Source: Diplonema japonicum (lineage: Eukaryota; Euglenozoa; Diplonemea; Diplonemida; Diplonemidae). From it: a DNA stretch of 64,000 bases. How positions within the stretch are numbered: the first letter of the stretch is position 1; each line of letters opens with the position of its first letter. The stretch spans positions 447,803 through 511,802 of the forward strand of contig OZ025707.1 of NCBI GenBank assembly GCA_964019335.1, written 5' to 3'. Both the position numbers and the translations under genes were made by a program. The notes beneath the pieces are model-generated. The model was not told the origin of the DNA, searched no databases, and was given only the letters and a program-made list of their open reading frames with translations. Shown one piece after another: positions 32,025 to 41,306 of this stretch.

Positions 32025-32783
32025 GAGAGAGAGCCCATCGGGCCAGCGTATCTCAACAGCAATATGGGGTTTAAAAAAAGAAAAAGAATGGGGGGAAAAG
32101 AAAAATGGAAAGAAGAAAAGAGGAGAAAGAGAAAAAAAAGGGGGGGGGCTCTTTATTTCATTCCCCTTCCTCGTATTTTTGAAACAGTCTTCTTTTGGGA
32201 AGGCGATGGGGAGAGAGAGCCAACCCCATGTGTGTACGGCTTCTGCTACTTTTCTTTCTTTTTTTTTTGTTTCAATTCATATTCCTTTCTTCTCCCTCCC
32301 ATCCCCCGGGCTTTTTTTTCTTATTTCCTCGATGAATTAAAACGGCCTTTGTTCTCTTCCGGCTTACCCTTGCCTTTACTGGGGCAAGGGTTCCCCCCCC
32401 CCCTTTTTTTTAAAATAAATGGTCTGGGGAAGAAAAAAGAAGAAGAAAAATAAAAGAAAACACTTTGTTTGCATCCTTCTCAAGCCCCTTGCACGCTATT
32501 ATATTACTTTTTTTTTTTTTTTTTTTACAACTATTTTGGGGGACCCGCCATATCTGAAGGCGACCATTTTTCAGATCAAAAAGCACGCCCCACAGTGAGT
32601 TGTCTGTTGTAACTAAAAAACAGCTATTTGCCTTGGATTACAATAATTGAAGAAGAAAAGGGGGGGGAAATTCCTCCAAGGTGCGAACAATTGGGGGGAG
32701 GGAAAGGGGGAGGGGGGGATATTTTGCTCCTTTTTTTTTTCTCGAGAGAGAAAATAATTTAACATATCATGTCTCTAAAACCC

Positions 32784-32823
<40 letters not shown>

Positions 32824-32918
32824 GAAACGGGAATGAGCTGCACAAAGGTACTGCAAGGATGATGAAATGAGAATTCGTTTTTAGAAATATCCACTGAAAG
32901 GCACCTCTCTTTCTTTGA

Positions 32919-33118
32919 NNNNNNNNNNNNNNNNNNNNNNNNNNNNNNNNNNNNNNNNNNNNNNNNNNNNNNNNNNNNNNNNNNNNNNNNNNNNNNNNNN
33001 NNNNNNNNNNNNNNNNNNNNNNNNNNNNNNNNNNNNNNNNNNNNNNNNNNNNNNNNNNNNNNNNNNNNNNNNNNNNNNNNNNNNNNNNNNNNNNNNNNNN
33101 NNNNNNNNNNNNNNNNNN
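32919..33118. other. Assembly gap, 200 N
   Basis: Exactly 200 undetermined bases, a placeholder size, so the true distance is unknown. Sequence resumes with CCCCAGGTG close to a long G run, which probably caused the break. Confidence 0.99.
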
Positions 33119-33212
33119 CCCCAGGTGAAAGGGAATTAAAAAAAGGGGGGGGGGAATACCAGCGAAGAAGCGGAAGACTAGTGTAAAGTGGGGGGGGGGG
33201 GGGGGGGGGGGG

Positions 33213-33385
33213 GGCTATGCTGGCAAGAAACGGGGAAACGTTTCCGTTTTCCGTTTCCTTATTTTTCTTGATACTTTTCAGAGGAAACGTGTTCCCCTTA
33301 AGGAAACGGCGCTAAAAAAAAAGAAACGTTTCCTTATTTTCAAAAAAAAAAATGCTTGGAAACACGTTTCCTTGCCAGCATAGCC
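33213..33385. mobile_element. 173-bp miniature inverted-repeat element between poly-G runs
   Basis: The left arm GGCTATGCTGGCAAG-AAACG and the right arm (reverse complement GGCTATGCTGGCAAGGAAACG) match over more than 20 bases with one indel. The interior repeats GTTTCC/GGAAAC motifs. A run of about 25 G precedes the left arm and CTG plus about 20 G follows the right arm. Confidence 0.7.
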
Positions 33386-33902
33386 CTGGGGGGGGGGGGG
33401 GGGGGGGGCAATTCAGGTTGTAAAGATATAGGTAAAAAAAAGAGAAATAAGAAAAATGGTTTTCCATTTTATCAGAATCACCCCTTCTATTTTTCAAAAA
33501 GAAAAAAAGAGAAGGAAAAAAAAAAAAAATCCGCTGCGACAGCTTACGTTTGGGAAGAGAGCAAAGGGGAGGGAGGGGGGAGGTTTGTTTTTTGTTTTCT
33601 TTGTTTTTTTTTATATTTGTGTTGAAAGGGGTCAATCGGGCTTCAAATGCCTTATGGATATGGAGCCCAATTTTTTTTTCTTTTTTTTTTTATTGTGTGT
33701 TTTTTTTTTTCTTCATTTTTTTTCACCCCCCCACTCCCCTCCTCTGCCCATCAACGCGAGAGCTTTCTGTCTTATGAAGTTTTATTCTGTTTTTTACACA
33801 TAAAAACACAAGTTTCTTACCAACCATCACCACAGTGGCAACACACACACAAAAAAAAGAAAAAAGATAAGAAAAGAAGGAATATGAGACAAAAGGGAAG
33901 AA

Positions 33903-36900
33903 ATGGGAAGCGAAAAGTACAGGGTAGCAGAGGTGACAACGTACAATGCTTCATTCCTGAGCCCGATCGATGATTGCTTGGGGAAGTGTTCCTTGCAGAA
34001 GGTCACTAAGGGTTTCAGTCCTCAGTGGAGTGGCGATGTAAACCGTAAGAAGCTAAAGGAGCTCGCTGTTCTAGTGGGGGTTGGTGGCGAGTGGCGTGAC
34101 CCACCCGCCTCCAAAACAGTAATCAGGTCTTACAAATCTATCACGCTGCCCGCCAAAGCCGGTTACATTAAAGGGCTTCCCAGAATGAAACAAGGAAGGA
34201 AGAAGCGTGGGGCTGCCCGCCCTCCTTCCGCGAAAATAACGTACAGGATGGAGCCTGTCACCGTCAGCAACATCCCCTACATCCCTGTGGTCAATGAACA
34301 GTTAAGGGGGAAGCTCCCTTCCAGACCGCAGTCTGCATCTGCACAGCAGCCGCCGCCGCCACCAGTGGGCATCGATTTCAACGCCACGACACCGGTCACC
34401 AACGTCGTCCCTTCGTTGTCCTGTGTTAAAAAGCACTTCTACGGTTCCATTGCGGCTGGTTTCAAGATCCCTGCGGCTGACGTACCGGGGCCTTCGTGGG
34501 AATCCCTTGACTACCAGCCTCCTCAGCTTTCTGGCAGCCTTGCTAAAGACCCGACGCTCACCTACTCCACTGGCCCGGTCGCTACTCTGTCCGACCGTGT
34601 CAAGGCCGAGAAGGACAAGAAGCGGTTTGTGTTCTCCGAAGATGATAACAAGACTGAAGAGAAAGAAGTAGGAGAGGGCAAGGAATGGGAGCCCACGACG
34701 AACAAGCGGGAGGTGAACAAGAATGTTCAAGAGGCGCACCCCCCTGCGCTCCGTAATTCGTTCTCTTTGAAGAAACGGCTGCCCCACGCGGGGACAAAGG
34801 GGCGAAAGGGGTCGCCATCAGACGTGTTCGGGTTCTGGGAAGACAACTTGCCGTCCACTGTGCCTGAGATGCCCCTTGCGGATAACGTGCATGTTTCACC
34901 CCCCGCGTCTCCTGCTTCTCCGGCGGTCCCCCTCGCACCTCTCGAGCCTGTACCACATCTCCAAAAAGATATCCCCCCTGTCCCCAGTCTTGTCTCTGCT
35001 CCCGCTCCTGTTCTAATCCACGTCCCCACCCCCCTTCCAGTACCCGATCCTGTTCCTATTGTTGTCTCTGAGCCTGATCCGCAGTCTGAAGCAGAGTTTG
35101 CACCGCCAGAGGTTGCTGAGGAGAAGGTGGTCACCCCGATCGCCATCCCTCAGGTCAGCTTCACCCAGGCAAGCCCTTTGCTTTCCATGATGACATGCAC
35201 CTGCACAATCACAGCTGCCCTCAATCTAGTCGTTTTTTCACTCCCCAGCCCCTCCCCGGTCATAACTGCCCCTGACTTGGAGGTTATACCTGCTGACGAT
35301 TCTGAAGCCGCATCATGTGAGCAGGACGTGAATCCTGATGACCTTGAAATCAGTGCGTTAGAGATCTCGGACTTGGAAGAAGACATAGTAACCATTCCCA
35401 CTTCTCCTGCTTTCGGGGACTTCTGCGACAGTGTGCCTGTGTTGGTCTTGGCTGCTGCAGTGTGCCAGTCCAATGTGATCACGCGGTGCGGCTCCTTTGG
35501 GATTATGAACAACTCTTGCAGTTTGATAGACTCTGTTTCCCTTATCTTGGACGAGCAAGGAAGCAGGAGCAGCGCCAGCACTCCCAAGGCAGAGTCCTTG
35601 CTACCACCGGGTCTTGCCGTGAAGCGCGACAGCATGGAATCGATAGCATTGTCGCACACGTCGCACACAACGGACGCGACCACCAGCAGCATCTCCGCCT
35701 ACTGCTTCGTACCACGAACGCGGTCCAGGAAGTCCATCCCCACCATCCCAAAGAAGAAGAGTTTGCGCAGCCCGAAGTCCCGCCGTATGAAGCGGAACAC
35801 AACCCCGGACATCACCAGCACAGTCTCTGAGTCTACGACAAACCTTCTGTCCTTGGCCGCGGCTGTGAAGGAGATGAAGCGCCACACGGTCAACACATTG
35901 AGCCTGATCCCACCTGTTTCATCTTTCTCGTCCCCTCCTCCATCTGTAATGGGGTCCCCCCTTTCCCCGAAAGCGAGTTGCAAGGGATTTGGGAAGGCAG
36001 CGCCGCAGCAGCACACCTTTGCAGCACGAATTATCAAAGCAAAAATACTTGGGGGCATGGCGGCTATTGCAGCCTCAGAGATGAGCCCGCCAATGAGCGT
36101 CGCGAGGCACAAGGTCGACCCTGACGCGATATCGGTGAGGGTGGTGGAGAAGCCCAGGAAGGGTGTTGCTCCGTTGGACGAAAAGAAGAAACGTGCTGCG
36201 GTGGTGATCGGTGTGGCGGAGACTGTCGACGTGCGTATGCCGTGCAGCAAAGGAATAGAGAGAGATGTGGAACAGGTGGCGAACGCACTGCACAGCATAG
36301 GGTTCAGGGTGCTGCTCTACCACACCGGACTGGAGTCAAGGCTGCCCACGAAAGTGAACATCTTGGATGGAATACGTGAAGCTGCTGTGGGCGTAGACAC
36401 GGTGTTAGTTTTCTACCAGGGCTTGACGCACGTTGGGCACCTTCAGCAGCAGCTCTGCTCATACAACGAGGAGGTCGATACGTACCTGTTCACCCAAGAC
36501 ACGCTGCTCGGACCCAACATGACAGCGGAGGAGAATTACCTGACACTGCGAGACCTTCAGGGCACAGGGAGCAACCTTGTCTATGTTGATGCCACAAGCA
36601 TCATGCAGGGCTGCCTGGGGTCCTCTCTTGTACACGGTGTTGCACACGCAGACTGCCCAAAGTCTATCGGAGGCCGCATCAACGGAAGATACGAGTTGGC
36701 TCACAGACATCTAATGTCATATTACTTTGTGAAAGGCTGTCAGGGGAGTGCCCTTAGGGATAGGGTGCTCACCCCGAACTCGCTGAACGTTTACTTGGCA
36801 AAAAAGCTGAAGGCGAGAGGTATTGAAGTGTCAACGAATTCATCAAGCCTGAAGATAGGCGACCTGGTGCTGGCGGACAAGACCGATTACGGTACACGAT

Positions 36901-38069
36901 GTGACAAGACAACATGCAGCAACAGGAAGCTTATCGCGAAGGACGTCAAGGCTTGGGTGAAGATCACATTCAGAGTAGACAGAAGGAACCATGATGCCAC
37001 GCTGACCGGCTTCACCAGCAATCTACTCAAGCAGCTGGACAGGGTGGCGAAGGCAAGGCTGCCGCTGACAAAGAGAAAGATGTCTTCAAGACGTGGATCA
37101 AAAATGGGGTTGGAAGTAAACAAGGCAACTATTTCAGACTTTGGCGTTGGACTCTTGAGCATCGTGGCCGATGCTGTGCTGTATGTTGTGTTGCAGGGCG
37201 ATCCTTGGGTGGATGCAGTGTCCAGCACAGACAGGCTCCCACGGCAGTATGAGTTCGAGTCCATGATCAGAGATCTTGCTTCGAACCCCCCCCGCCCCAA
37301 CGTTGTTATGACGCTGCAGCAAGGCAAGCTTGTGGCTTTGATCTCCGCACATTCTGAGGACAACGCATTCGAGATCAAGCAAGGCCTGAAGCGGGGGAAG
37401 CCCGTGTCAGGCGGCTTCATTGTGGTTGACATTCTGGAGCACATCACTGTATCGCTGTCAACGACTGATTACTGCGCGCACAAGATCGACAGGGCTTGTC
37501 GTAGCGGGGAGTTGTCTCAGTTCGGAGAGATAGCTTTTTTTGGATGCGGTGTGTCGCCTGTGGATTGCAACTATGAGCGGGACATCGCCGCGTTATTCAT
37601 ACAGGCCTTCTCCACCGGCTGCAAGACCCGCAAGAAGTTCAAACCACGCATGGCATTGGCTTTGGAAGACTTGCAGTCACGATACCATGTGACACAGGAG
37701 GAGGAAGGCTGTCTTAAAGACATCGCCCTCGATATGTACAACGACAAGATTCTGATGCTCGTCAACGAAGAGGATACCCTGCGATGGGACAAGATCACGT
37801 GGGAGCGTGAAGAGAGAAGCGATATCCATAGCAGAGTCAGCCGGGTTCTCTTTGCTGCCGAGGATCGGGTCCGAGCCTGCAACGCATCGCAAGAGCACCT
37901 TGAATTCAAAGAGGCTCTCCTGAGATGGCACGTGGAGGCTACTCGTCTTGTCGGTTTGAAACACTTACGACAGCACCACCGCCTCGTCACCACCTTCCAC
38001 ACCAGCCGTGACAAGATCGAGCGGCAGGAAGTCGCCGGCTTCTCGGCTCTTAAAAGCACAATCCTTTAA
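33903..38069 (+). CDS. Large protein with a degenerate caspase-like domain
   Basis: A 1388-aa protein read as one exon. Residues 1-560 are Pro/Ser/Lys-rich and mostly disordered, including a Pro-Val-rich stretch (about 340-400). Residues about 570-604 are the segment duplicated at 8.4 kb. From about 764 comes a caspase/metacaspase-like fold: KKRAAVVIGVAE, DVEQVANALHSIGFRVLLYH, then VLVFYQGLTHVG (834-845). Active caspases have YSGHG at that strand end and DACHSG later; here the His-Gly is lost and LVYVDATSIMQGC replaces the Cys box, so it is probably a pseudoenzyme. Residues 1000-1388 are an unrecognised mixed region with a CDKTTC pair. Hydrophobic patches (about 420-445, 510-550) could hide unspliced introns, but the candidate sites I tested break the frame. 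Confidence 0.65.
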   Translation: MGSEKYRVAEVTTYNASFLSPIDDCLGKCSLQKVTKGFSPQWSGDVNRKKLKELAVLVGVGGEWRDPPASKTVIRSYKSITLPAKAGYIKGLPRMKQGRKKRGAARPPSAKITYRMEPVTVSNIPYIPVVNEQLRGKLPSRPQSASAQQPPPPPVGIDFNATTPVTNVVPSLSCVKKHFYGSIAAGFKIPAADVPGPSWESLDYQPPQLSGSLAKDPTLTYSTGPVATLSDRVKAEKDKKRFVFSEDDNKTEEKEVGEGKEWEPTTNKREVNKNVQEAHPPALRNSFSLKKRLPHAGTKGRKGSPSDVFGFWEDNLPSTVPEMPLADNVHVSPPASPASPAVPLAPLEPVPHLQKDIPPVPSLVSAPAPVLIHVPTPLPVPDPVPIVVSEPDPQSEAEFAPPEVAEEKVVTPIAIPQVSFTQASPLLSMMTCTCTITAALNLVVFSLPSPSPVITAPDLEVIPADDSEAASCEQDVNPDDLEISALEISDLEEDIVTIPTSPAFGDFCDSVPVLVLAAAVCQSNVITRCGSFGIMNNSCSLIDSVSLILDEQGSRSSASTPKAESLLPPGLAVKRDSMESIALSHTSHTTDATTSSISAYCFVPRTRSRKSIPTIPKKKSLRSPKSRRMKRNTTPDITSTVSESTTNLLSLAAAVKEMKRHTVNTLSLIPPVSSFSSPPPSVMGSPLSPKASCKGFGKAAPQQHTFAARIIKAKILGGMAAIAASEMSPPMSVARHKVDPDAISVRVVEKPRKGVAPLDEKKKRAAVVIGVAETVDVRMPCSKGIERDVEQVANALHSIGFRVLLYHTGLESRLPTKVNILDGIREAAVGVDTVLVFYQGLTHVGHLQQQLCSYNEEVDTYLFTQDTLLGPNMTAEENYLTLRDLQGTGSNLVYVDATSIMQGCLGSSLVHGVAHADCPKSIGGRINGRYELAHRHLMSYYFVKGCQGSALRDRVLTPNSLNVYLAKKLKARGIEVSTNSSSLKIGDLVLADKTDYGTRCDKTTCSNRKLIAKDVKAWVKITFRVDRRNHDATLTGFTSNLLKQLDRVAKARLPLTKRKMSSRRGSKMGLEVNKATISDFGVGLLSIVADAVLYVVLQGDPWVDAVSSTDRLPRQYEFESMIRDLASNPPRPNVVMTLQQGKLVALISAHSEDNAFEIKQGLKRGKPVSGGFIVVDILEHITVSLSTTDYCAHKIDRACRSGELSQFGEIAFFGCGVSPVDCNYERDIAALFIQAFSTGCKTRKKFKPRMALALEDLQSRYHVTQEEEGCLKDIALDMYNDKILMLVNEEDTLRWDKITWEREERSDIHSRVSRVLFAAEDRVRACNASQEHLEFKEALLRWHVEATRLVGLKHLRQHHRLVTTFHTSRDKIERQEVAGFSALKSTIL

Positions 38070-38204
38070 CAGGGATTTCTCTTTCTTCTTCTTCTTCTTC
38101 TTCCTTCTAAGCACAATTAAAGTATCCCCCTATTTTTTTTTTTGAACGTCGTTCAGCGAGTAAAGCATAGTTTTTTTCAACCACACCTTAGCAGGGCGGC
38201 AGTT

Positions 38205-40561
38205 ATGACCGCAGCGCACGTCAGGGCGAACTGGCCTATGGACCCGCGAGTGGCACAGCTGGAGGAAGGGATGAGGTATGAGAGGCACAGAGAGTACGGG
38301 GATGACTCCGGTGTGGACAAGCTGGTGATGCTGTCAACGACAAAGAAGGGCGCGAAGGACACCGGCCCGAGGGGAACAAACCGTGAGAGGGGATTCTACC
38401 AAGGGCCCTACAGCCCTAACTCGACGAGAAAATCGCCACGATCGACACCTGTGCGGCTCGGGTCACGCCACGCTGTGACCCGCAGGGGGTACAGCGATGT
38501 GATATCAGACACTTCATCGAGAAGGGGCACGCCAACGAGGCGAAGAGACTCCATGCGGTCGGGGTCTGTAGGGGTGATCGAGGACCAGGACTTCTCCGAG
38601 GTGGACCCTATCGTTGCCATCCGCAGATTGCTGGAGCTTTCCAAGGTGACGGGAGCGAAGAATTTTGTGTCGCATCTCTGCTGCGCGCTTGCTGACGACC
38701 TGGGCACCATGGACACCATCATGGAGGTGAGGAAGTTCCTGCACTTCGAGCGGACAAGAAGAAACCGCGTGATCCCCCCCCCTGAAGGATGGGAGACAGT
38801 GCGCGCTGCTCTTGTGGAATTCCATGGCACCATCAGAGCAGCCTTCACGAACATGTGCGCAGGTAGGAGAGGCGGTGTCATGAGCAGCCCGGAGCTTCAC
38901 CGTGGGATGATCACAGTTGAAATGCCGCACGTTACGGAATGCATCTTGAATGCTGTGTGCCCCGAGCAGACCATCGCGCCCGACGACATTTTCATCGATT
39001 TTGAAGAGTTCATGTGGATCATGAATGGTTGTGGGGATCAAGGCTCCCCGCCCCCTGCCTCCCCTCGTGTCATGAAAGACGTCGCCGCGACCGCACAGAT
39101 TGAAACCCCCGAGTCCCCCAAAGAGCACACGCCCGTGAAAGAGGTGAGAGTCGAGGCGAAACCTGATAAGTCCGAAAAAGAAAAAAACGATGTGGTCGCG
39201 AACCTTGAGGCTAGACTTGCCCAGCTGGAAGCGGCCTCCAGCAGAGCGAACACCTCACCGCCGCCTGAGCTTCCCTCTGTTCCGCGCTCCCCATCAACGA
39301 AGAACGTTGAGGCCGTAAAATCTCCCATCACCTCAGACCCCGGGAAGAAAACCTTCCCGCAGCTTGTCTCTGTGTGGGGGGACACCGACATCTCCTCTAT
39401 GAACAAACGCAGCAGCAGCCCCGACCCGCCGAAGTCCCCAACGTACTACAAGGTATGCAAACTGACCTGTCAAGCCACGTTGCAGTCGCCATCGATGAGA
39501 CCAGCGACACCCACAAGAAGGGGCAGCACAGCAAGCATCTCTGGCAGCGTGCGATACACGACACCCCCCAAATCCTTGCCACCAGGGAGGCTGCCCGATG
39601 ACGTATGCAATATGAAAAAACAACAAAAAATATTTTATTACCGAACACAGTTCGAAGGTGTGTACCCTGCGAAGATCCCAGTGGGGGGGGCCACCTACGT
39701 CTCGAGGGTCCCGGCACCGAACCACTCATTTGTGAGGCCGCCCAGCCCGACGGCGTCTGTGAGGTCTGCGCGGGGGTACCATGGTCCTGTTTCGCCGGTG
39801 TCGCCAAAAAGCCCTTCTTGGCGTCCTGCAAGCCCCTCTTCGTCTCGCCCGGTCAGCCCTGGACGCTCTGGTCATGGAAGGACATTCTCGATGGGCTCCT
39901 TCGACGGGTCCGTCTCACGCATCTCGTCTAGTATCAAGAGTATGTTAAAATGAGTGTTACGAATATACTTTCTCAGGTCCCGTGAGGCCAAGGGGTTCGA
40001 GTGTGACGAAGCACCCGGGGGTGGTGATGCCGCCACGGTCGCGCCCGCCTGTGACGAGTGCTTTTGATGACGCTGACACGCAGAGTCAGAGCGGGACCTA
40101 CCCCTACCAGAGGGCGTCTTCGGAGGTGGTTGCTACGCCGACACATCACTTTGCACACCAGCCCGGTAGTCCGAGCTCGTTCAAGAAGCCGCCTGGTGCT
40201 AGGGTATGATAAATCAGTGAGCCATTAGAAATTCCAACAACAGAGAAACTCGATTGCTAGCTCGGTGGCGTCGAACACTGTGTCAAAGGGGCCACGTCCT
40301 GACCCCCCGTCCTCTTCTTCCTCAGATGAGGTTATCGAAGCCAACCCAACTGAAGCTTCGTCCCCGAGACATGCGGGTCCGGGGGGCAGCCCCACCATGG
40401 TACCTGCATCGCCTACTGACAGGTCCCTCAGCCCTGGTAACAGCTTGGGTATGAGAATATGAAAAGGAAAAGAATAAAAATAAACAGCTTCGTCTGCATC
40501 TGTCAAAGCCGCGCCGAGGAAACCAGAAAAATTGCCGCCGCCCCCGTTCAATGAGGGGTAG
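38205..40561 (+). CDS. Ser/Pro/Arg-rich protein with EF-hand-like domain
   Basis: Six exons: 38205..39452, 39486..39602, 39651..39939, 39977..40203, 40244..40448, 40488..40561; 719 aa. Introns are 33, 48, 37, 40 and 39 bp, each beginning GTATG and ending CAG; the first two are multiples of three, so the unspliced frame stays open. The ATG at 38205 follows TTAGCAG. Residues about 60-135 carry TPTRRR/SPRST basic repeats. Residues about 145-280 form two EF-hand-like pairs ending FIDFEEFMWIM, with incomplete calcium loops. A coiled coil follows (VVANLEARLAQLEAA), then a long SP-repeat tail (RPATPTRRGS, SPSWRPASPSSSRPVSP) typical of microtubule-binding or heavily phosphorylated proteins. The cytoskeletal role is inferred. 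Confidence 0.75.
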
Positions 40562-41306
40562 AAGGATGTTGTCGAGTTAAATTTGTAGAGGGGGAAAAAA
40601 GAAATTAAGCAGACGACAAAAAAATAAGTAGTAGTAGTTGCTTATATTTAATTATTCAGCTCTCCCTTTTACTCTTCCCCCGCAGTAAGATAAGATTTTT
40701 TTTTGAAGCAACAGAAGAAAGAGGAAATAAAGAAATTAGGTACGAAGTTCGTCTGCTCTTCGGGAAGAGAAGGGGGAAAAGAAATATAATTGATGAGAAC
40801 AAGGGGGCGTCTCACAAAGACTTCCTTTAACTCATATATATATAATTTCTTTGTTGATATCTTTCCAAACTAAGCAGTTGTTGGCTTTCCTCAATAAGAA
40901 ATCAAAATGTATAGTCCTTACCCTCCCCCCGCCCCTTTACTTTTTCTCACCTGTGTGCGCCCTTTTTATTTTTTTCCTTTCTGCCACATACATTCTCTTC
41001 ATATGAAATCCCACCTTTGTACCGTGTCCCAGCACCCCCTCCAGTATCTTGTCTTTTTTTTCCCTTCACCATCCCCCTCTTTTTTTGTTGCCTATCTGTC
41101 ATCTTTGACGGTGCGTGATCTGGAAAAAAAAAAAGGAATGAAAATGAAAGAAAGAAAGCATCCTCAGAGCAGTTTTCTTGTTTTTTGTGTGTGTTAGTTT
41201 CCCTTGTTTTTCTTATATCTCCCATTTGTCTCTTGTTCCCCTTGTTGCTATTTTTTCCCCCTCTTCACAATTTAACACTGCCCCTCATATACGGGCAGGC
41301 TTCACA
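40562..41306. other. Intergenic with exact 50-bp repeat
   Basis: Holds copy B of the 50-bp repeat. A long pyrimidine-rich leader (40910-41290) ends ACGGGCAG just before the next ATG, as expected of a splice or trans-splice acceptor. No gene. Confidence 0.6.
40792..40841 (+). repeat. 50-bp dispersed repeat, exact copy B
   Basis: Identical at all 50 positions to 27946-27995. Flanks differ on both sides apart from the AT-rich edge. Confidence 0.85.

Larger units (their letters stand above)
32025..33902. other. Intergenic with assembly gap and miniature element
   Basis: Homopolymers including poly-T over 30 nt at about 32786-32818, a half-arm of the 10.97-kb element at 32771, the N gap, and a poly-G-flanked element. 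A pyrimidine- and A-rich leader precedes the ATG at 33903. No gene is supported. Confidence 0.65.

Noticed and set aside
35154-35248. Intron inside the caspase-like gene
   Set aside because: GT-AG ends exist and the peptide looks odd, but each acceptor tested (35214, 35229, 35248) leads to an early stop.
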